Assembly: GCA_035496255.1 (NCBI GenBank)
Contig: DATJEU010000092.1
Span: 1-15,134, forward strand
Source: Gp6-AA40 sp035496255
GTDB taxonomy: Bacteria > Acidobacteriota > Vicinamibacteria > Vicinamibacterales > UBA2999
Length of the DNA stretch: 15,134 nucleotides
Reading direction: 5' to 3'
Below the pieces are notes generated by a model, which made no database searches, was not told the DNA's origin, and saw nothing but the letters and a program-made list of their open reading frames with translations. Position numbers and translations under genes: made by a program. Shown here one piece after another: positions 4,865 to 12,951 of this stretch. Within the stretch, counting starts at the first letter, position 1, and each line of letters begins with the position of its first letter.

Positions 4865-7495
4865 ATGTCCACGGCCACTGTTACGCCGGCCATGCGGCAG
4901 TATCTCGACGCCAAGCGGCAGTACCGCGACGCGGTCGTGTTCTTCCGGATGGGCGACTTCTACGAGATGTTCTACGAGGACGCCCTCGTCGCGGCGCGCG
5001 CGCTCGACCTGACGCTGACGTCGCGCTCGAAGGACGCCGGCGGCAACGGCATCCCGATGTGCGGCGTGCCCTTCCACGCGCTGGACGGCTATCTGGCGCG
5101 GCTGGTGAAGAAGGGCTTCCGCGTCGCGATCTGCGAACAGGTCGAGGACCCGAAGAAGGCCAAGGGGCTCGTCAGGCGCGAAGTCGTGCGCGTGGTGTCG
5201 CCGGGAACCCTGACGGACTCGAGCTATCTCGATGCCCGGGAGCCGTCGTTCCTGATGTCCATCGTCAGGTCCGGCGACGTCCACGGCGTCGCCGTGATCG
5301 ACATTTCCACGGGCGAGTTCACGACGGCTGAGTACAGGGGCGCCGACGCCCTGCAGGCGCTCGCCGACGACATCTCCGTGCTGCGTCCGCGTGAGATCGT
5401 CACCGCCGTCGACTCGGGAATCGTCGAACGCCTTCCGGAGATCACCACGCTGCAGTTGCCGGTGACGACCACCGAGGGATGGAACTTCGAGCCCGAGTCG
5501 GCGCGCCGGACGCTGATCGATCAACTGAAGACGCACGGGCTCGAAGGGTTCGGGTTGGACGGTCATCCGGCGGCCGTGCAGGCGGCGGGCGGGCTGGTCA
5601 GCCACCTGCGCGACACGCAGAAGATCGATCTCGCGCACGTGCGCGCGATCAGCTACAAGACGACCGCCGAGTGCCTGATCGTCGATCCGGTCACGCTGAA
5701 GCACCTGGAGGTGGTGATCGGCAGCGAGGGCGGAGCGCAGGGATCGTTGCTGCACGAGATCGACCGCACGGTCACGTCGATGGCGGGAAGGATGCTGCGC
5801 GGCTGGCTGCTGCGGCCCCTGTGTTCACTCGAGCGGATTCGCGATCGACTGGACGCGGTGGAGGAACTCGCCTTCCGGTCAACCGAACGCGGCAAGTTCC
5901 GCGAAGTCCTCAAGGCGGTGCATGACCTCGAGCGGCTGGTGGCGCGGGCCGCTCTGGGGAACGCCTCACCGCGCGATCTGGTCGCGCTGCGCCTGTCACT
6001 CGCGTGCGTGCCGCGCGTCAAGCTCGTGTTGCAGGCGCTGCAGGCGCCGCTGGTGAAGAGCCTCCTCGCCGAACTCGATGACCTGACCGACATCCGCGAT
6101 GACATCGAGCGGACGCTGATCGACGAACCGCCGGCGGTGGCGCGCGACGGTGGGTTCACGCGCGACGGCGTCGATCCCGAGCTCGACGAACTGAAGACGA
6201 TCAGCCGATCCGGACGCCAGGTGATCGCCGAGATGGAAGAGCGCGAACGCGCGCGCACGGGGATCTCATCGCTCAAGGTTCGCTTCAACCGCGTGTTCGG
6301 CTACTACATCGAGATCACGAAAACCAATCTCGGGAACGTCCCTGACGATTACCAGCGCAAGCAGACGATTGCCGGCGGTGAGCGCTTCACGACGCCGGCG
6401 CTGAAGGAGTACGAGGAGAAGGTCCTTGGCGCCGACGAGCGGATCCTCGCGCGCGAGCTCGAGATCTTCGAGCGGCTGCGGAGCCGCATTGCCGGCGAGG
6501 CGCCGCGGATTCAGGACACGGCGCGTGCGCTGGCGACGCTGGACGTCCTGGCCGGACTCGCCGAGACCGCTGCCGTCGGCAACTACACCAAGCCGCACGT
6601 GCACGACGGCGACGAGTTCCTGGTCACCGACGGCCGCCACCCCGTCGTGGAACGGTTTGCGCCGGATGCGTTCGTCCCGAACGACATCGATCTGGACGGG
6701 ACGACCCGGCAGCTCGTGATCCTGACGGGGCCGAACATGGGCGGCAAGTCGACATACCTGCGGCAGACGGCGTTGATTCCGCTGCTCGCCCAGATCGGGT
6801 CGTTCGTCCCGGCGAAAGACGCCAAGGTGCCGATCGTCGATCGCATCTTTGCCCGGGTCGGCGCGTCGGACAACATCGCGCGCGGCCAGTCGACGTTCAT
6901 GGTCGAGATGCAGGAGACCGCCAATATCCTGCACACGGCGACATCACGCAGTCTGGTCGTGCTCGACGAGATCGGCCGCGGCACCTCCACCTTCGACGGC
7001 CTCAGCATCGCGTGGGCGGTGGCCGAGTATCTGGCGACGAACGCGCGCACCCGTCCGAAGACGCTCTTCGCCACCCACTACCACGAGCTGACCGACCTCG
7101 CCGATTCCGTCCCCGGCGTCGTCAACGCGCACGTCGCGGCGCGCGAGTGGAAGGACGACATCATCTTCCTGCGGAAGATCGTGCCTGGCCGATCCGATCG
7201 GAGCTACGGAATCCAGGTGGCGCGGCTTGCCGGCTTGCCCGGTGCGGTTGTCGGTCGCGCGCGCGAGATCCTCGCCGGCCTCGAGCGAGACGAGGCGTCG
7301 CGCGGTGGGCGTCCGACGCTCTCGGGAGCCGCCGGCGATCCGAAAACCAGCCAGCTTGGCCTGTTTGCCATCGCACAATCCGACGCCTCGCCGGTTGCCG
7401 ACCGCCTGAAGAGCATCGACGTGAATGCGACGACACCGCTCGACGCATTGAAACTGCTCGCGGAACTGAAGACGCTCGCCGAGGACGCGAAGTGA
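4865..7495 (+). CDS. mutS: DNA mismatch repair protein MutS
   Basis: MutS recognises base mismatches and small loops and, as an ATP-driven clamp, recruits MutL. At 876 residues it is a full-length MutS1. The N-terminal mismatch-binding domain carries the wedge motif F32-Y-E34 in MGDFYEMF. The connector, lever and clamp domains follow (about residues 120-560), with the conserved VRFNRVFGYYIEITKTN segment. The ATPase shows Walker A GPNMGGKST (622-630), ARVGASDNIARGQSTFMVEM, Walker B LVVLDEIGRGTSTFDG (Asp701, Glu702) and the FATHYHELTDL loop. GIQVARLAGLP with a helical tail closes the dimerisation region. The start ATG at 4865 gives the expected TPAMRQYLDAK beginning but has no clear Shine-Dalgarno. 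It is divergent from tsaB and followed 64 bp later by the permease gene. No unusual residues noticed. Confidence 0.98.
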   Translation: MSTATVTPAMRQYLDAKRQYRDAVVFFRMGDFYEMFYEDALVAARALDLTLTSRSKDAGGNGIPMCGVPFHALDGYLARLVKKGFRVAICEQVEDPKKAKGLVRREVVRVVSPGTLTDSSYLDAREPSFLMSIVRSGDVHGVAVIDISTGEFTTAEYRGADALQALADDISVLRPREIVTAVDSGIVERLPEITTLQLPVTTTEGWNFEPESARRTLIDQLKTHGLEGFGLDGHPAAVQAAGGLVSHLRDTQKIDLAHVRAISYKTTAECLIVDPVTLKHLEVVIGSEGGAQGSLLHEIDRTVTSMAGRMLRGWLLRPLCSLERIRDRLDAVEELAFRSTERGKFREVLKAVHDLERLVARAALGNASPRDLVALRLSLACVPRVKLVLQALQAPLVKSLLAELDDLTDIRDDIERTLIDEPPAVARDGGFTRDGVDPELDELKTISRSGRQVIAEMEERERARTGISSLKVRFNRVFGYYIEITKTNLGNVPDDYQRKQTIAGGERFTTPALKEYEEKVLGADERILARELEIFERLRSRIAGEAPRIQDTARALATLDVLAGLAETAAVGNYTKPHVHDGDEFLVTDGRHPVVERFAPDAFVPNDIDLDGTTRQLVILTGPNMGGKSTYLRQTALIPLLAQIGSFVPAKDAKVPIVDRIFARVGASDNIARGQSTFMVEMQETANILHTATSRSLVVLDEIGRGTSTFDGLSIAWAVAEYLATNARTRPKTLFATHYHELTDLADSVPGVVNAHVAAREWKDDIIFLRKIVPGRSDRSYGIQVARLAGLPGAVVGRAREILAGLERDEASRGGRPTLSGAAGDPKTSQLGLFAIAQSDASPVADRLKSIDVNATTPLDALKLLAELKTLAEDAK

Positions 7496-7502
7496 GTCGT
7501 CG

Positions 7503-7544
7503 GAATGCAGAATTCACAATGCCGAATGCAGAATTCAGCATGCA
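7503..7544. repeat. Duplicated 21-bp unit between mutS and the permease gene
   Basis: Two adjacent 21-nt units begin at 7503 and 7524. Both start with the identical 14-mer GAATGCAGAATTCA and differ only in the last seven bases (CAATGCC versus GCATGCA). They fill most of the 64-bp gap. The core GAATTC is itself palindromic. The base composition is clearly more AT-rich than the surrounding genes. Confidence 0.8.
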
Positions 7545-7559
7545 GATAGAGGCGCGCCC

Positions 7560-8930
7560 ATGACCACAGCCAACGCGGCGACGACTCCGGCATCGGCGGG
7601 CGGGACGAAGCGGCCACCGGTCAGCAAGCGACGCGTCCTCCGGTCGCTTGGCGAGCCGAAGGTGGCAGCCATGCTGCTCCTCGGCTTCTCGTCGGGGCTG
7701 CCGTTCTTCCTGAGCAGCAACACGCTCGCCTACTGGTTGCGCGACGCCGGCACCGCCCTCTCGGCGATCGGCTTTCTCTCCTGGGTCGGGCTCGCCTATT
7801 CGTTCAAATTCCTCTGGGCGCCGATCATCGACCGTGTCGACGCGCCGCTCGCCGGCGCACTGGGACGACGACGGGGCTGGATGCTCGTGTCGCAGCTCCT
7901 CGTCGGCGCGGGCCTGCTGGCGATGTCGATCGTCGGCCTCAGTGCGGGACTGGTCGCCATCGGCAGCTTCGCGCTCCTCGTCGCCTTCTCCTCCTCCACC
8001 CAGGACATCGTCGTCGACGCCTGGCGCATCGAAGTGGCGGCGGATGGCGACGAGCTGGGGCTGCTCTCGTCGGCCTATCAGCTCGGGTATCGGGTGGCGA
8101 TCCTGATCACCGAAGCGCTGATTCTCATCATCGCGAATCACTTCGGCTGGCAGTTCTCCTACGGCGTGATGGCGGCGCTGATGGGCATCGGCGTCGTCGC
8201 GACGTTCATCGCGATGGAGCCGCGCCGGGCGCCGGCCGATGCGCGCTCCGGTGCGGCGGCGCCGTTGACGACCGTCCGTGGGATGGTCGACGCCATCGTC
8301 AGCCCCTTCGTCGAGTTCTTCCGCGCGCACGGATCGCTCGCGGTGCTGATGCTCGCGATGATCAGCTTCTACCAATTGCCGGACTACATCTCGGGGCCGA
8401 TGTACAACCCGTATTACCACGACCTCGGATTGTCGAAAGATGTCGTCGGCGCCGTGCGCGCGTCGGTCGGCACGATCGCGACCGTCGTCGGGATCGCGGC
8501 AGGCGGCCTTGCCGCCGTCCGCTTCGGTTATCTATGGACGCTGATCGCGGGCGTGATCATGAAGAGCAGCGTCATCGCCGCGTTCGCCGCGCTGGCCTGG
8601 CTGGGTCCGGACGTGCGGTTGTTCAGCGTGGTGATGTTCGCCGACAACTTCGGGATCGGATTCGCGGGCGTCGCGCTCGTGACGTACATGTCGACGCTGA
8701 CCAGCGTCGGCTATACGGCGACGCAGTACGCGCTCCTCAGCTCCACGTACACCTACATCGGGAAGTTCGCGAAGGGATTTTCCGGCGTGATGGTCGAGCA
8801 CCTCGCCGCGGGGCGCAGCCTGCTCGACGGCTACGCGCTCTTCTTCATCGTCTCCGGGCTGCTTGGCCTGCCGGCGCTGATCCTGTGCGGCGTGCTGGCC
8901 CGCGCGACGAAACGCGCGGCGGCGCAATAA
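7560..8930 (+). CDS. ampG: AmpG-like major facilitator permease (muropeptide uptake)
   Basis: AmpG permeases import GlcNAc-anhydroMurNAc peptides across the inner membrane for cell-wall recycling. The 456-residue protein starts with about 30 polar residues and then has 12-14 hydrophobic helices with MFS features. Characteristic AmpG segments are visible: LLLGFSSGLPFFL in helix 1, YSFKFLWAPIIDRVD after helix 2, LGRRRGWM in the 2-3 loop, STQDIVVDAWRIE around helix 5 and TATQYALLSSTYT in the C-terminal half. The linker between halves, about residues 220-250, is Ala/Arg-rich. An AGAGG lies about eight bases before the ATG. It is probably in the mutS transcript but separated by a duplicated 21-bp unit. 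No recycling enzymes such as AmpD or NagZ are in view, so the substrate is inferred from family motifs alone. Related acetyl-CoA transporter-like MFS proteins are the alternative. Confidence 0.86.
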   Translation: MTTANAATTPASAGGTKRPPVSKRRVLRSLGEPKVAAMLLLGFSSGLPFFLSSNTLAYWLRDAGTALSAIGFLSWVGLAYSFKFLWAPIIDRVDAPLAGALGRRRGWMLVSQLLVGAGLLAMSIVGLSAGLVAIGSFALLVAFSSSTQDIVVDAWRIEVAADGDELGLLSSAYQLGYRVAILITEALILIIANHFGWQFSYGVMAALMGIGVVATFIAMEPRRAPADARSGAAAPLTTVRGMVDAIVSPFVEFFRAHGSLAVLMLAMISFYQLPDYISGPMYNPYYHDLGLSKDVVGAVRASVGTIATVVGIAAGGLAAVRFGYLWTLIAGVIMKSSVIAAFAALAWLGPDVRLFSVVMFADNFGIGFAGVALVTYMSTLTSVGYTATQYALLSSTYTYIGKFAKGFSGVMVEHLAAGRSLLDGYALFFIVSGLLGLPALILCGVLARATKRAAAQ

Positions 8931-8950
8931 ACAGTTCGCCCTTCTGCGTG

Positions 8951-9070
8951 CTCGGTTCTCGGTTCGTGTTCAGGTTCGGATCCTGACTCCACCGGTCAGG
9001 ACGATCCCGAGCGGTGGAAGTGAGACTCGAACTAGAACACCTACCAGGAACCGAGAACGTCGAAGCGCGA
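8951..9070. repeat. Head-to-head GGTTC-type repeats with central hairpin between convergent genes
   Basis: The gap between the convergent permease and M13 peptidase genes holds GGTTC/GTTC repeats on the left (CTCGGTTCTCGGTTCGTGTTCAGGTTC, 8951-8977 in two overlapping pieces). On the right are their complements (GAACTAGAACACC near 9028, then GGAACCGAGAACG at about 9048-9060 and CGCGAACCTG). Near the centre TCCTGAC (8981-8987) pairs with GTCAGGA (8995-9001) over a 7-nt loop. The whole may fold as a long imperfect hairpin and serve as a two-way terminator, although no T-run follows. Confidence 0.6.
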
Positions 9071-9075
9071 ACCTG

Positions 9076-11142
9076 CTACCACACGCGCACTCGATCCGCC
9101 GGCGCCAGGTACAGCTTCCTGCCCGGCTGCACGTTGAACGCGGCGTACCACGCGTCGATGTTGCGGACGACGTACGGCCGGAAGTGCGAGGCGGTGTGCG
9201 GATCCGTCGTGATCTGACGCAGCAGCGCCTCGTCACGATACTTCCGGCGCCACACCTGCGCCCATCCGAGGAAGAAGCGCTGATCGCCGGTGAAGCCGTC
9301 GATGACCGGCGCCTCCTGGCCATGGAGCGAAATCCGGTACGCGTCGTACGCGACCATCACGCCGGCGAGGTCGGCCATGTTCTCGCCAAGGGTCAGTTCG
9401 CCGTTCACGTGCTTACCCGGCAGCGGCTCGTACTCGCTGTACTGCTGCACCACGCGATCCGTGTACGCCTTGAACCGCTCGACGTCGGTCGGTGTCCACC
9501 AGTCCGCGAGCGCGCCCTTCGCGTCGAACTTGCGGCCCTGATCGTCGAAGTGATGACTGAGCTCGTGGCCGATCACTGCGCCGATGCCGCCATAGTTGAC
9601 CGCCGGATCCGCGTTCGGATCGAAGTACGGTGCCTGCAGGATGGCCGCCGGAAACACGATCTCGTTCATCGACGGGTTGGCGTAGGCGTTGACCGTTTGC
9701 GGCGTCATCTCCCATTCACCGCGATCGACCGGTCCCGTTGACTTGGTGAGCTCGCGCTCGTATTCGAACTCGCGGGCGCGGCGGAGATTTCCGAACGCGT
9801 CGTTCCGCTTCACGTCCAGCTTCGAGTAGTCGCGGAACTTGTCCGGATAGCCGATCTTCGGCGTGAACGCCGCCAGCTTGGCGCGCGCCTTCACCTTGGT
9901 CTCCGGTGCCATCCAGGTCAGGTTCTGCAGCCGCACGTCCATCGCGGCGAGCAGGTTGTGCACCAGTTCGTCAGCCTTGGCTTTGGCCGCGGGCGGGAAG
10001 TACTTCGCCACATACAACTGCCCCACCGCTTCGCCCAGCGCTTCGTTCACCTGGTCCACACCGCGGCGCCACCGCTCGCGTGGTTCCGGGGTGCCGGCCA
10101 GCACCTTGCCGTTGAAGGCGAAGTCTTCGTCGACGAACGCCTTCGGCAGCACCGAGGCGTAGTCGCTGACGATGTGGAAGACGAGATAGTCCTTCCAGAC
10201 GTCGAGCGGTTCGTTGGCAACCAGTTGCGCAATGCCGGCCAGTGCGCTCGGCTGCACGGCGATGATCGACACCTTGTCCGGAAGCTGGGCGCCGGTGATG
10301 TAGGCATTCCAGTCGAGGCCCGGGAACTTCGTGGCCAGCTCGGCGCGCGTGACCGGGTTGTAGATCTTGTCCATCTGCCGCGATTCGACGCGGGTCCAGT
10401 GCGCTTCAGCGATCTTCCGCTCGAGCGCCACGATGGCCTGCGCCTTCGTGGCGGTGTCGGTCAGCCCAGCCAGCGTGAGCATGGCGGCCACGTGCTGGAC
10501 GTACTTGGCCCGGACGTCGGCGAAGCGCTCGTTCTTCTCATCGAGGTAGTAATCGCGATCCGGCAGCCCGAGGCCGTCCTGCTCGACGTAGAGCGCATAG
10601 CGATCGTTGTTCTTCAAATCGGACGTGACCGACGTGCGGATCGGCACGTTGACGCCGTTGCGATCCGCAAAGCCGATGGCGCGCGACAACTGGCCCTTGT
10701 TGCCGATGCTCGCCACCGCCGCGAGGTACGGCTGCAGCGGCGACCGGCCCGCCTTGTCGATGGCCGCTTCGTCCATGAACGCGGTGTAGAAATCGCCCAC
10801 CTTCTGCGCCGCCGATCCTTTCGACGCCTGTTGCGAGCCCGCCGCGTCCTCGACGAGGCCGCGCACGCGCTGCTCGGCCTGATCCGTCAGGATCGTCGAC
10901 GTACCCCAGTTGGATCGGTCAGCCGGGATCGCGGTCGTCTTCTGCCAGGTGCCGTTGGCGTAGGCGGCGAAGTCGTCGCCGGGATCGACACTTGGATCCA
11001 TGCCGGCCGTATCGACCCCAAACCGTCCGTACACAGGTGCGCCGCTCGCGGTCGAACCCGGAGCGGCGCCGTTTTGTGCGTAGGTGGCTGGCTGCGCTAG
11101 CGCGGCGGCCACGAGGCTCGCGAGAAATGCGCGGCGGATCAT
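9076..11142 (-). CDS. Secreted M13 family (neprilysin-like) zinc metallopeptidase
   Basis: M13 peptidases (PepO/neprilysin) cleave short peptides in the periplasm or outside the cell. The 688-residue protein starts with a Sec-type signal peptide (MIRRAFLASLVAAALAQPATYA, likely cut after Ala22 or nearby) and then the family opening VDPGDDFAAYANGTW. The catalytic domain has NAYANPSMNEIVFPAAIL for substrate binding, H526-E527-L-S-H530 as zinc ligands with catalytic Glu, and GENMADLAG giving the third ligand Glu587 and Asp591. The end, DRVRVW, corresponds to the family CxVW terminus but lacks the Cys. Bacterial PepO-like members also often lack the disulphides. The start ATG overlaps the TPR gene stop (ATGA, 11139-11142), with GAGGG just upstream, so translation is probably coupled to it. 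The natural substrate is unknown. Confidence 0.95.
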   Translation of the reverse strand: MIRRAFLASLVAAALAQPATYAQNGAAPGSTASGAPVYGRFGVDTAGMDPSVDPGDDFAAYANGTWQKTTAIPADRSNWGTSTILTDQAEQRVRGLVEDAAGSQQASKGSAAQKVGDFYTAFMDEAAIDKAGRSPLQPYLAAVASIGNKGQLSRAIGFADRNGVNVPIRTSVTSDLKNNDRYALYVEQDGLGLPDRDYYLDEKNERFADVRAKYVQHVAAMLTLAGLTDTATKAQAIVALERKIAEAHWTRVESRQMDKIYNPVTRAELATKFPGLDWNAYITGAQLPDKVSIIAVQPSALAGIAQLVANEPLDVWKDYLVFHIVSDYASVLPKAFVDEDFAFNGKVLAGTPEPRERWRRGVDQVNEALGEAVGQLYVAKYFPPAAKAKADELVHNLLAAMDVRLQNLTWMAPETKVKARAKLAAFTPKIGYPDKFRDYSKLDVKRNDAFGNLRRAREFEYERELTKSTGPVDRGEWEMTPQTVNAYANPSMNEIVFPAAILQAPYFDPNADPAVNYGGIGAVIGHELSHHFDDQGRKFDAKGALADWWTPTDVERFKAYTDRVVQQYSEYEPLPGKHVNGELTLGENMADLAGVMVAYDAYRISLHGQEAPVIDGFTGDQRFFLGWAQVWRRKYRDEALLRQITTDPHTASHFRPYVVRNIDAWYAAFNVQPGRKLYLAPADRVRVW

Positions 11143-11891
11143 GCGGCCCTCTTCAGATTCTCCAGTTCCTGGCGCGCTTCGCCTGAGTAGACCGAGTCGG
11201 GGTGTTGATCGACGAGATCGGTGTAGGTCTTCCGGGCTTCGTCCTTGTTACCCTTCTGCATGTACGCCTTGCCGAGCTCGAGCAGCACCGCGTCCTGAGG
11301 AACTTCATCGCTGGTCTGCGTCGAGAGATCCTTCCACGCCGCAATCGCGGCATCGGTCTGCCCTGACCGTGACAGCGTGTCGGCTTTCCCGAACTTCGCC
11401 ATGTGGCCGTACAGACTGTCGCCCGCCCGCTTGATCACGTCGTCATACTCGCGAATCGCGTCGGTCGGCTGGCCCAGCGCCGCGTAGGCGCTCGCGAGGT
11501 GATAGCGCGCGGTAATGCCCGCTTCGCTGTCGGGATAGGCGTCTGCCGCCGCTTTCAGCTTCGGGATCGCCGCCTCGAGCTTGGCCTTTTCGGTTGAGAA
11601 GGTGCCGGAGTTGCCGAACTGCGCGGCCGCGGGGACGTCGGTCGGGTCGCCGGGCTGCGCCGGCACGACACGCGCGTTCAGCGCGACCATCGCCTCGGCA
11701 AGCAGGTCCTGCCCGCGCGAGGCACGGCGCTGGCGGATCGACATCGCCGCAACGGCGACGATGGCCACGACCACGAGCGCCACGAGCACAGCGGTGAGCT
11801 GCTTGCGGCGCGGCTCGATGAAGTCGCGCGCCGAACCAATCAACTGCGCGAGTTCGTGTTCTTTCAGATGCTGACGTTCAGTGCGTTTCAT
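11139..11891 (-). CDS. Membrane-anchored tetratricopeptide repeat protein
   Basis: A 250-residue protein with a charged cytoplasmic N-terminus (residues 1-32), one hydrophobic helix at about 33-51 (LTAVLVALVVVAIVAVAAM), then a soluble helical domain, presumably periplasmic. The second half contains TPR-like helix pairs: ITARYHLASAYAALGQPTDA, YGHMAKFGKADTLSRSGQTD and AVLLELGKAYMQKGNKDEAR, ending in TDLVDQHPDSVYSGEARQEL. The layout resembles YfgM (TPR_21) or BamD/YbgF-like proteins, which bind partners at the inner or outer membrane. It contains no lipobox, so BamD itself is unlikely. It is 29 bp downstream of the tRNA-Arg gene and overlaps the M13 peptidase gene by 4 bp, suggesting joint expression and perhaps a role in envelope protein handling. 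Partner and function are not determinable here. Confidence 0.88.
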   Translation of the reverse strand: MKRTERQHLKEHELAQLIGSARDFIEPRRKQLTAVLVALVVVAIVAVAAMSIRQRRASRGQDLLAEAMVALNARVVPAQPGDPTDVPAAAQFGNSGTFSTEKAKLEAAIPKLKAAADAYPDSEAGITARYHLASAYAALGQPTDAIREYDDVIKRAGDSLYGHMAKFGKADTLSRSGQTDAAIAAWKDLSTQTSDEVPQDAVLLELGKAYMQKGNKDEARKTYTDLVDQHPDSVYSGEARQELENLKRAA

Positions 11892-11920
11892 GTGCTTGTC
11901 TTCCCGGTGACAGAGGTCGC

Positions 11921-11997
11921 TGGCGTCCCCGCCCGGATTTGAACCGGGGGCCTCGCGCTTAGGAGGCGCGCGCTCTATCCAACTGAGCTACGGGGAC
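11921..11997 (-). tRNA. tRNA-Arg (anticodon CCU)
   Basis: A 77-nt minus-strand tRNA with encoded CCA. The acceptor stem GTCCCCG pairs fully with CGGGGAC and is followed by discriminator G and CCA. The D arm is GCTC...GAGC and the anticodon stem CGCGC/GCGCG. The loop CTCCTAA gives anticodon CCT, reading AGG. The T arm is CCCGG-TTCAAAT-CCGGG. AGG is a rare codon in such GC-rich genomes. It is transcribed in the same direction as apt and the TPR gene. Confidence 0.97.
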
Positions 11998-12006
11998 CTT
12001 CGCTGA

Positions 12007-12034
12007 ATTCTACCTTGGCTCGTTTTCCGGTCAG
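12007..12034 (-). promoter_or_regulatory. Candidate promoter for tRNA-Arg
   Basis: Reading the minus strand, CTGACC (12034-12029) and TAGAAT (12012-12007) are spaced 16 bp apart and match 4 of 6 and 5 of 6 sigma-70 consensus bases. The mature tRNA begins nine bases after the -10 box, which would leave a leader of only a few bases. This is motif evidence only. Confidence 0.4.
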
Positions 12035-12037
12035 TGC

Positions 12038-12090
12038 AGGGGCGGGGCTGCAGCCCCGCCCCTACGACTTTCCCCCGAGCGCAGCGAGGT
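12038..12090. repeat. GC-rich dispersed palindrome, copy 2
   Basis: A perfect 26-bp palindrome occupies 12038-12063 (arms AGGGGCGGGGCTG and CAGCCCCGCCCCT). It is followed by ACGAC and then GAGCGCAGCGAGGT (12077-12090). On the minus strand its edge reads GTCGTAGGGGCGGG, identical to the 14-nt edge of the copy at 856. It lies between apt and the tRNA gene. A further GCCGGC pair (12103-12122) fills the rest of the gap before the apt stop. Confidence 0.75.
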
Positions 12091-12131
12091 TGATCATCTA
12101 ACGCCGGCCGCCAGCCGCCGGCCGACACGGT

Positions 12132-12644
12132 CTAGTACTTCAGAACCGAGAAGACCTGCTCGCCGGGCAGTTTGGACTTGCCGTCGAGGAACAGCAGCTC
12201 GATCAGGAACGCCATCCCGCGGAGATCGCCGCCGAGGCTGCGAACCAGCCGCGCCGTCGCCGCCGCCGTTCCGCCGGTCGCCAGCACGTCGTCGACGACG
12301 AGGACCTTCTGCCCCTTGTCGATCGCGTCGGCGTGAATTTCGAGCGCGTCCTTCCCATACTCCAGGCTGTAGCTTTCCTTGATCGCCTTCGCGGGCAACT
12401 TGCCTGGCTTCCGAACGGGAATGAATCCGGCGCCCAGTTCCTGCGCGACTGCCGCGCCCAGAATGAAGCCGCGACTCTCGATGCCGACCACCGCCTCGAT
12501 CCCCTGATCGCGGTACGGCAGCGACAACTGGTCGATGGTCGCCTTGAAGCCCTGCGGGTCGCGCAGCAGCGTCGTGATGTCGTAGAAGAGGATGCCGGCC
12601 TGCGGGAAATCGGGAACGCTGCGGATGTGCTCTTTGAGATCCAT
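12132..12644 (-). CDS. apt: Adenine phosphoribosyltransferase
   Basis: Apt salvages adenine by transferring it to PRPP, giving AMP and pyrophosphate in the cytosol. The 170-residue protein matches the usual length. Seen: DLKEHIRSVPDFPQAGILFYDITTLL at the start (the family's PxGxxFxD region), GIESRGFILGAAVA, the flexible-loop region RKPGKLPAKAIKESYSLEYG, and the PRPP-binding motif VLVVDDVLATGGT at 115-127. The ATG at 12644 is preceded by an AGGA close by. The frame is open further upstream (to 12791) but that portion overlaps acyP and has no Apt similarity. The gene follows acyP by 10 bp, so its ribosome site lies at the acyP stop. Relatives such as Xpt are excluded by the Apt-type N-terminus and loop. 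Confidence 0.96.
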   Translation of the reverse strand: MDLKEHIRSVPDFPQAGILFYDITTLLRDPQGFKATIDQLSLPYRDQGIEAVVGIESRGFILGAAVAQELGAGFIPVRKPGKLPAKAIKESYSLEYGKDALEIHADAIDKGQKVLVVDDVLATGGTAAATARLVRSLGGDLRGMAFLIELLFLDGKSKLPGEQVFSVLKY

Positions 12645-12654
12645 GAATCCTGAT

Positions 12655-12930
12655 TCACTTCGTGATTGAAAAGTCGTGATACGCGCCGCCCGGCTCCTCG
12701 GTGATCGCGTTGACGTGCTGCACGCGCGCACCGGGCGGACCGTCGTGCAGGTGACGCTCGACTCGCGCCACCGCCTCGGCGTCCCCTTCAACGAACGCCT
12801 CGACGCGTCCGTCGGACAGGTTCGTCACCCATCCGGTCACGCCTTCCCGGTCGGCGACATCTTTCGCGAACCAGCGGAAGCCCACACCCTGGACGCGCCC
12901 GCTGATCACGAACCGCCGCGCAATACGCAT
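12655..12930 (-). CDS. acyP: Acylphosphatase
   Basis: A small cytosolic hydrolase that cleaves acyl phosphates such as carbamoyl phosphate and 1,3-bisphosphoglycerate. The 91-residue length fits the family exactly. The signature GRVQGVGFRWFA at residues 11-22 forms the phosphate-binding loop with catalytic Arg19. GWVTNLSDGRVEAFVEG contains catalytic Asn37 and the second family signature. The ATG at 12930 gives the canonical short N-terminus (MRIARRFVISGRVQGV). No Shine-Dalgarno is evident. It is 16 bp after the MBL-fold gene and 10 bp before apt, so the three form a tight minus-strand set, with a perfect TATAAT just ahead that might give separate transcription. Its physiological role in bacteria is generally unclear. 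Confidence 0.95.
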   Translation of the reverse strand: MRIARRFVISGRVQGVGFRWFAKDVADREGVTGWVTNLSDGRVEAFVEGDAEAVARVERHLHDGPPGARVQHVNAITEEPGGAYHDFSITK

Positions 12931-12945
12931 GAACGGGGAACCGGA

Positions 12946-12951
12946 ATTATA
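12946..12951 (-). promoter_or_regulatory. TATAAT box at the end of the MBL gene, ahead of acyP
   Basis: The minus strand carries a perfect TATAAT (12951-12946) that overlaps the stop codon of the MBL-fold gene, 15 nt before the acyP ATG. No recognisable -35 box is seen at 16-18 bp. It could drive acyP-apt with a leader of about nine bases, or be a coincidence of the stop codon sequence. Confidence 0.35.

Noticed and set aside
4862..5755. Long minus-strand open frame opposite mutS
   Set aside because: It is an antisense shadow of a certain gene in GC-rich DNA. Its translation is rich in Arg, Asp, His and Gln without domain motifs.
9958..11100. 380-codon plus-strand frame opposite the M13 peptidase
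   Set aside because: The M13 frame has the full catalytic motif set and a signal peptide; the opposite frame is a composition artefact.
11921..11997. tRNA-Arg as an integration site of a mobile element
   Set aside because: No integrase, no second copy of the tRNA 3' end and no foreign gene block are seen near it.
12659..12791. Extended N-terminus of Apt overlapping acyP
   Set aside because: The added residues have no Apt similarity and overlap the well-supported acylphosphatase gene; the family start is at 12644.
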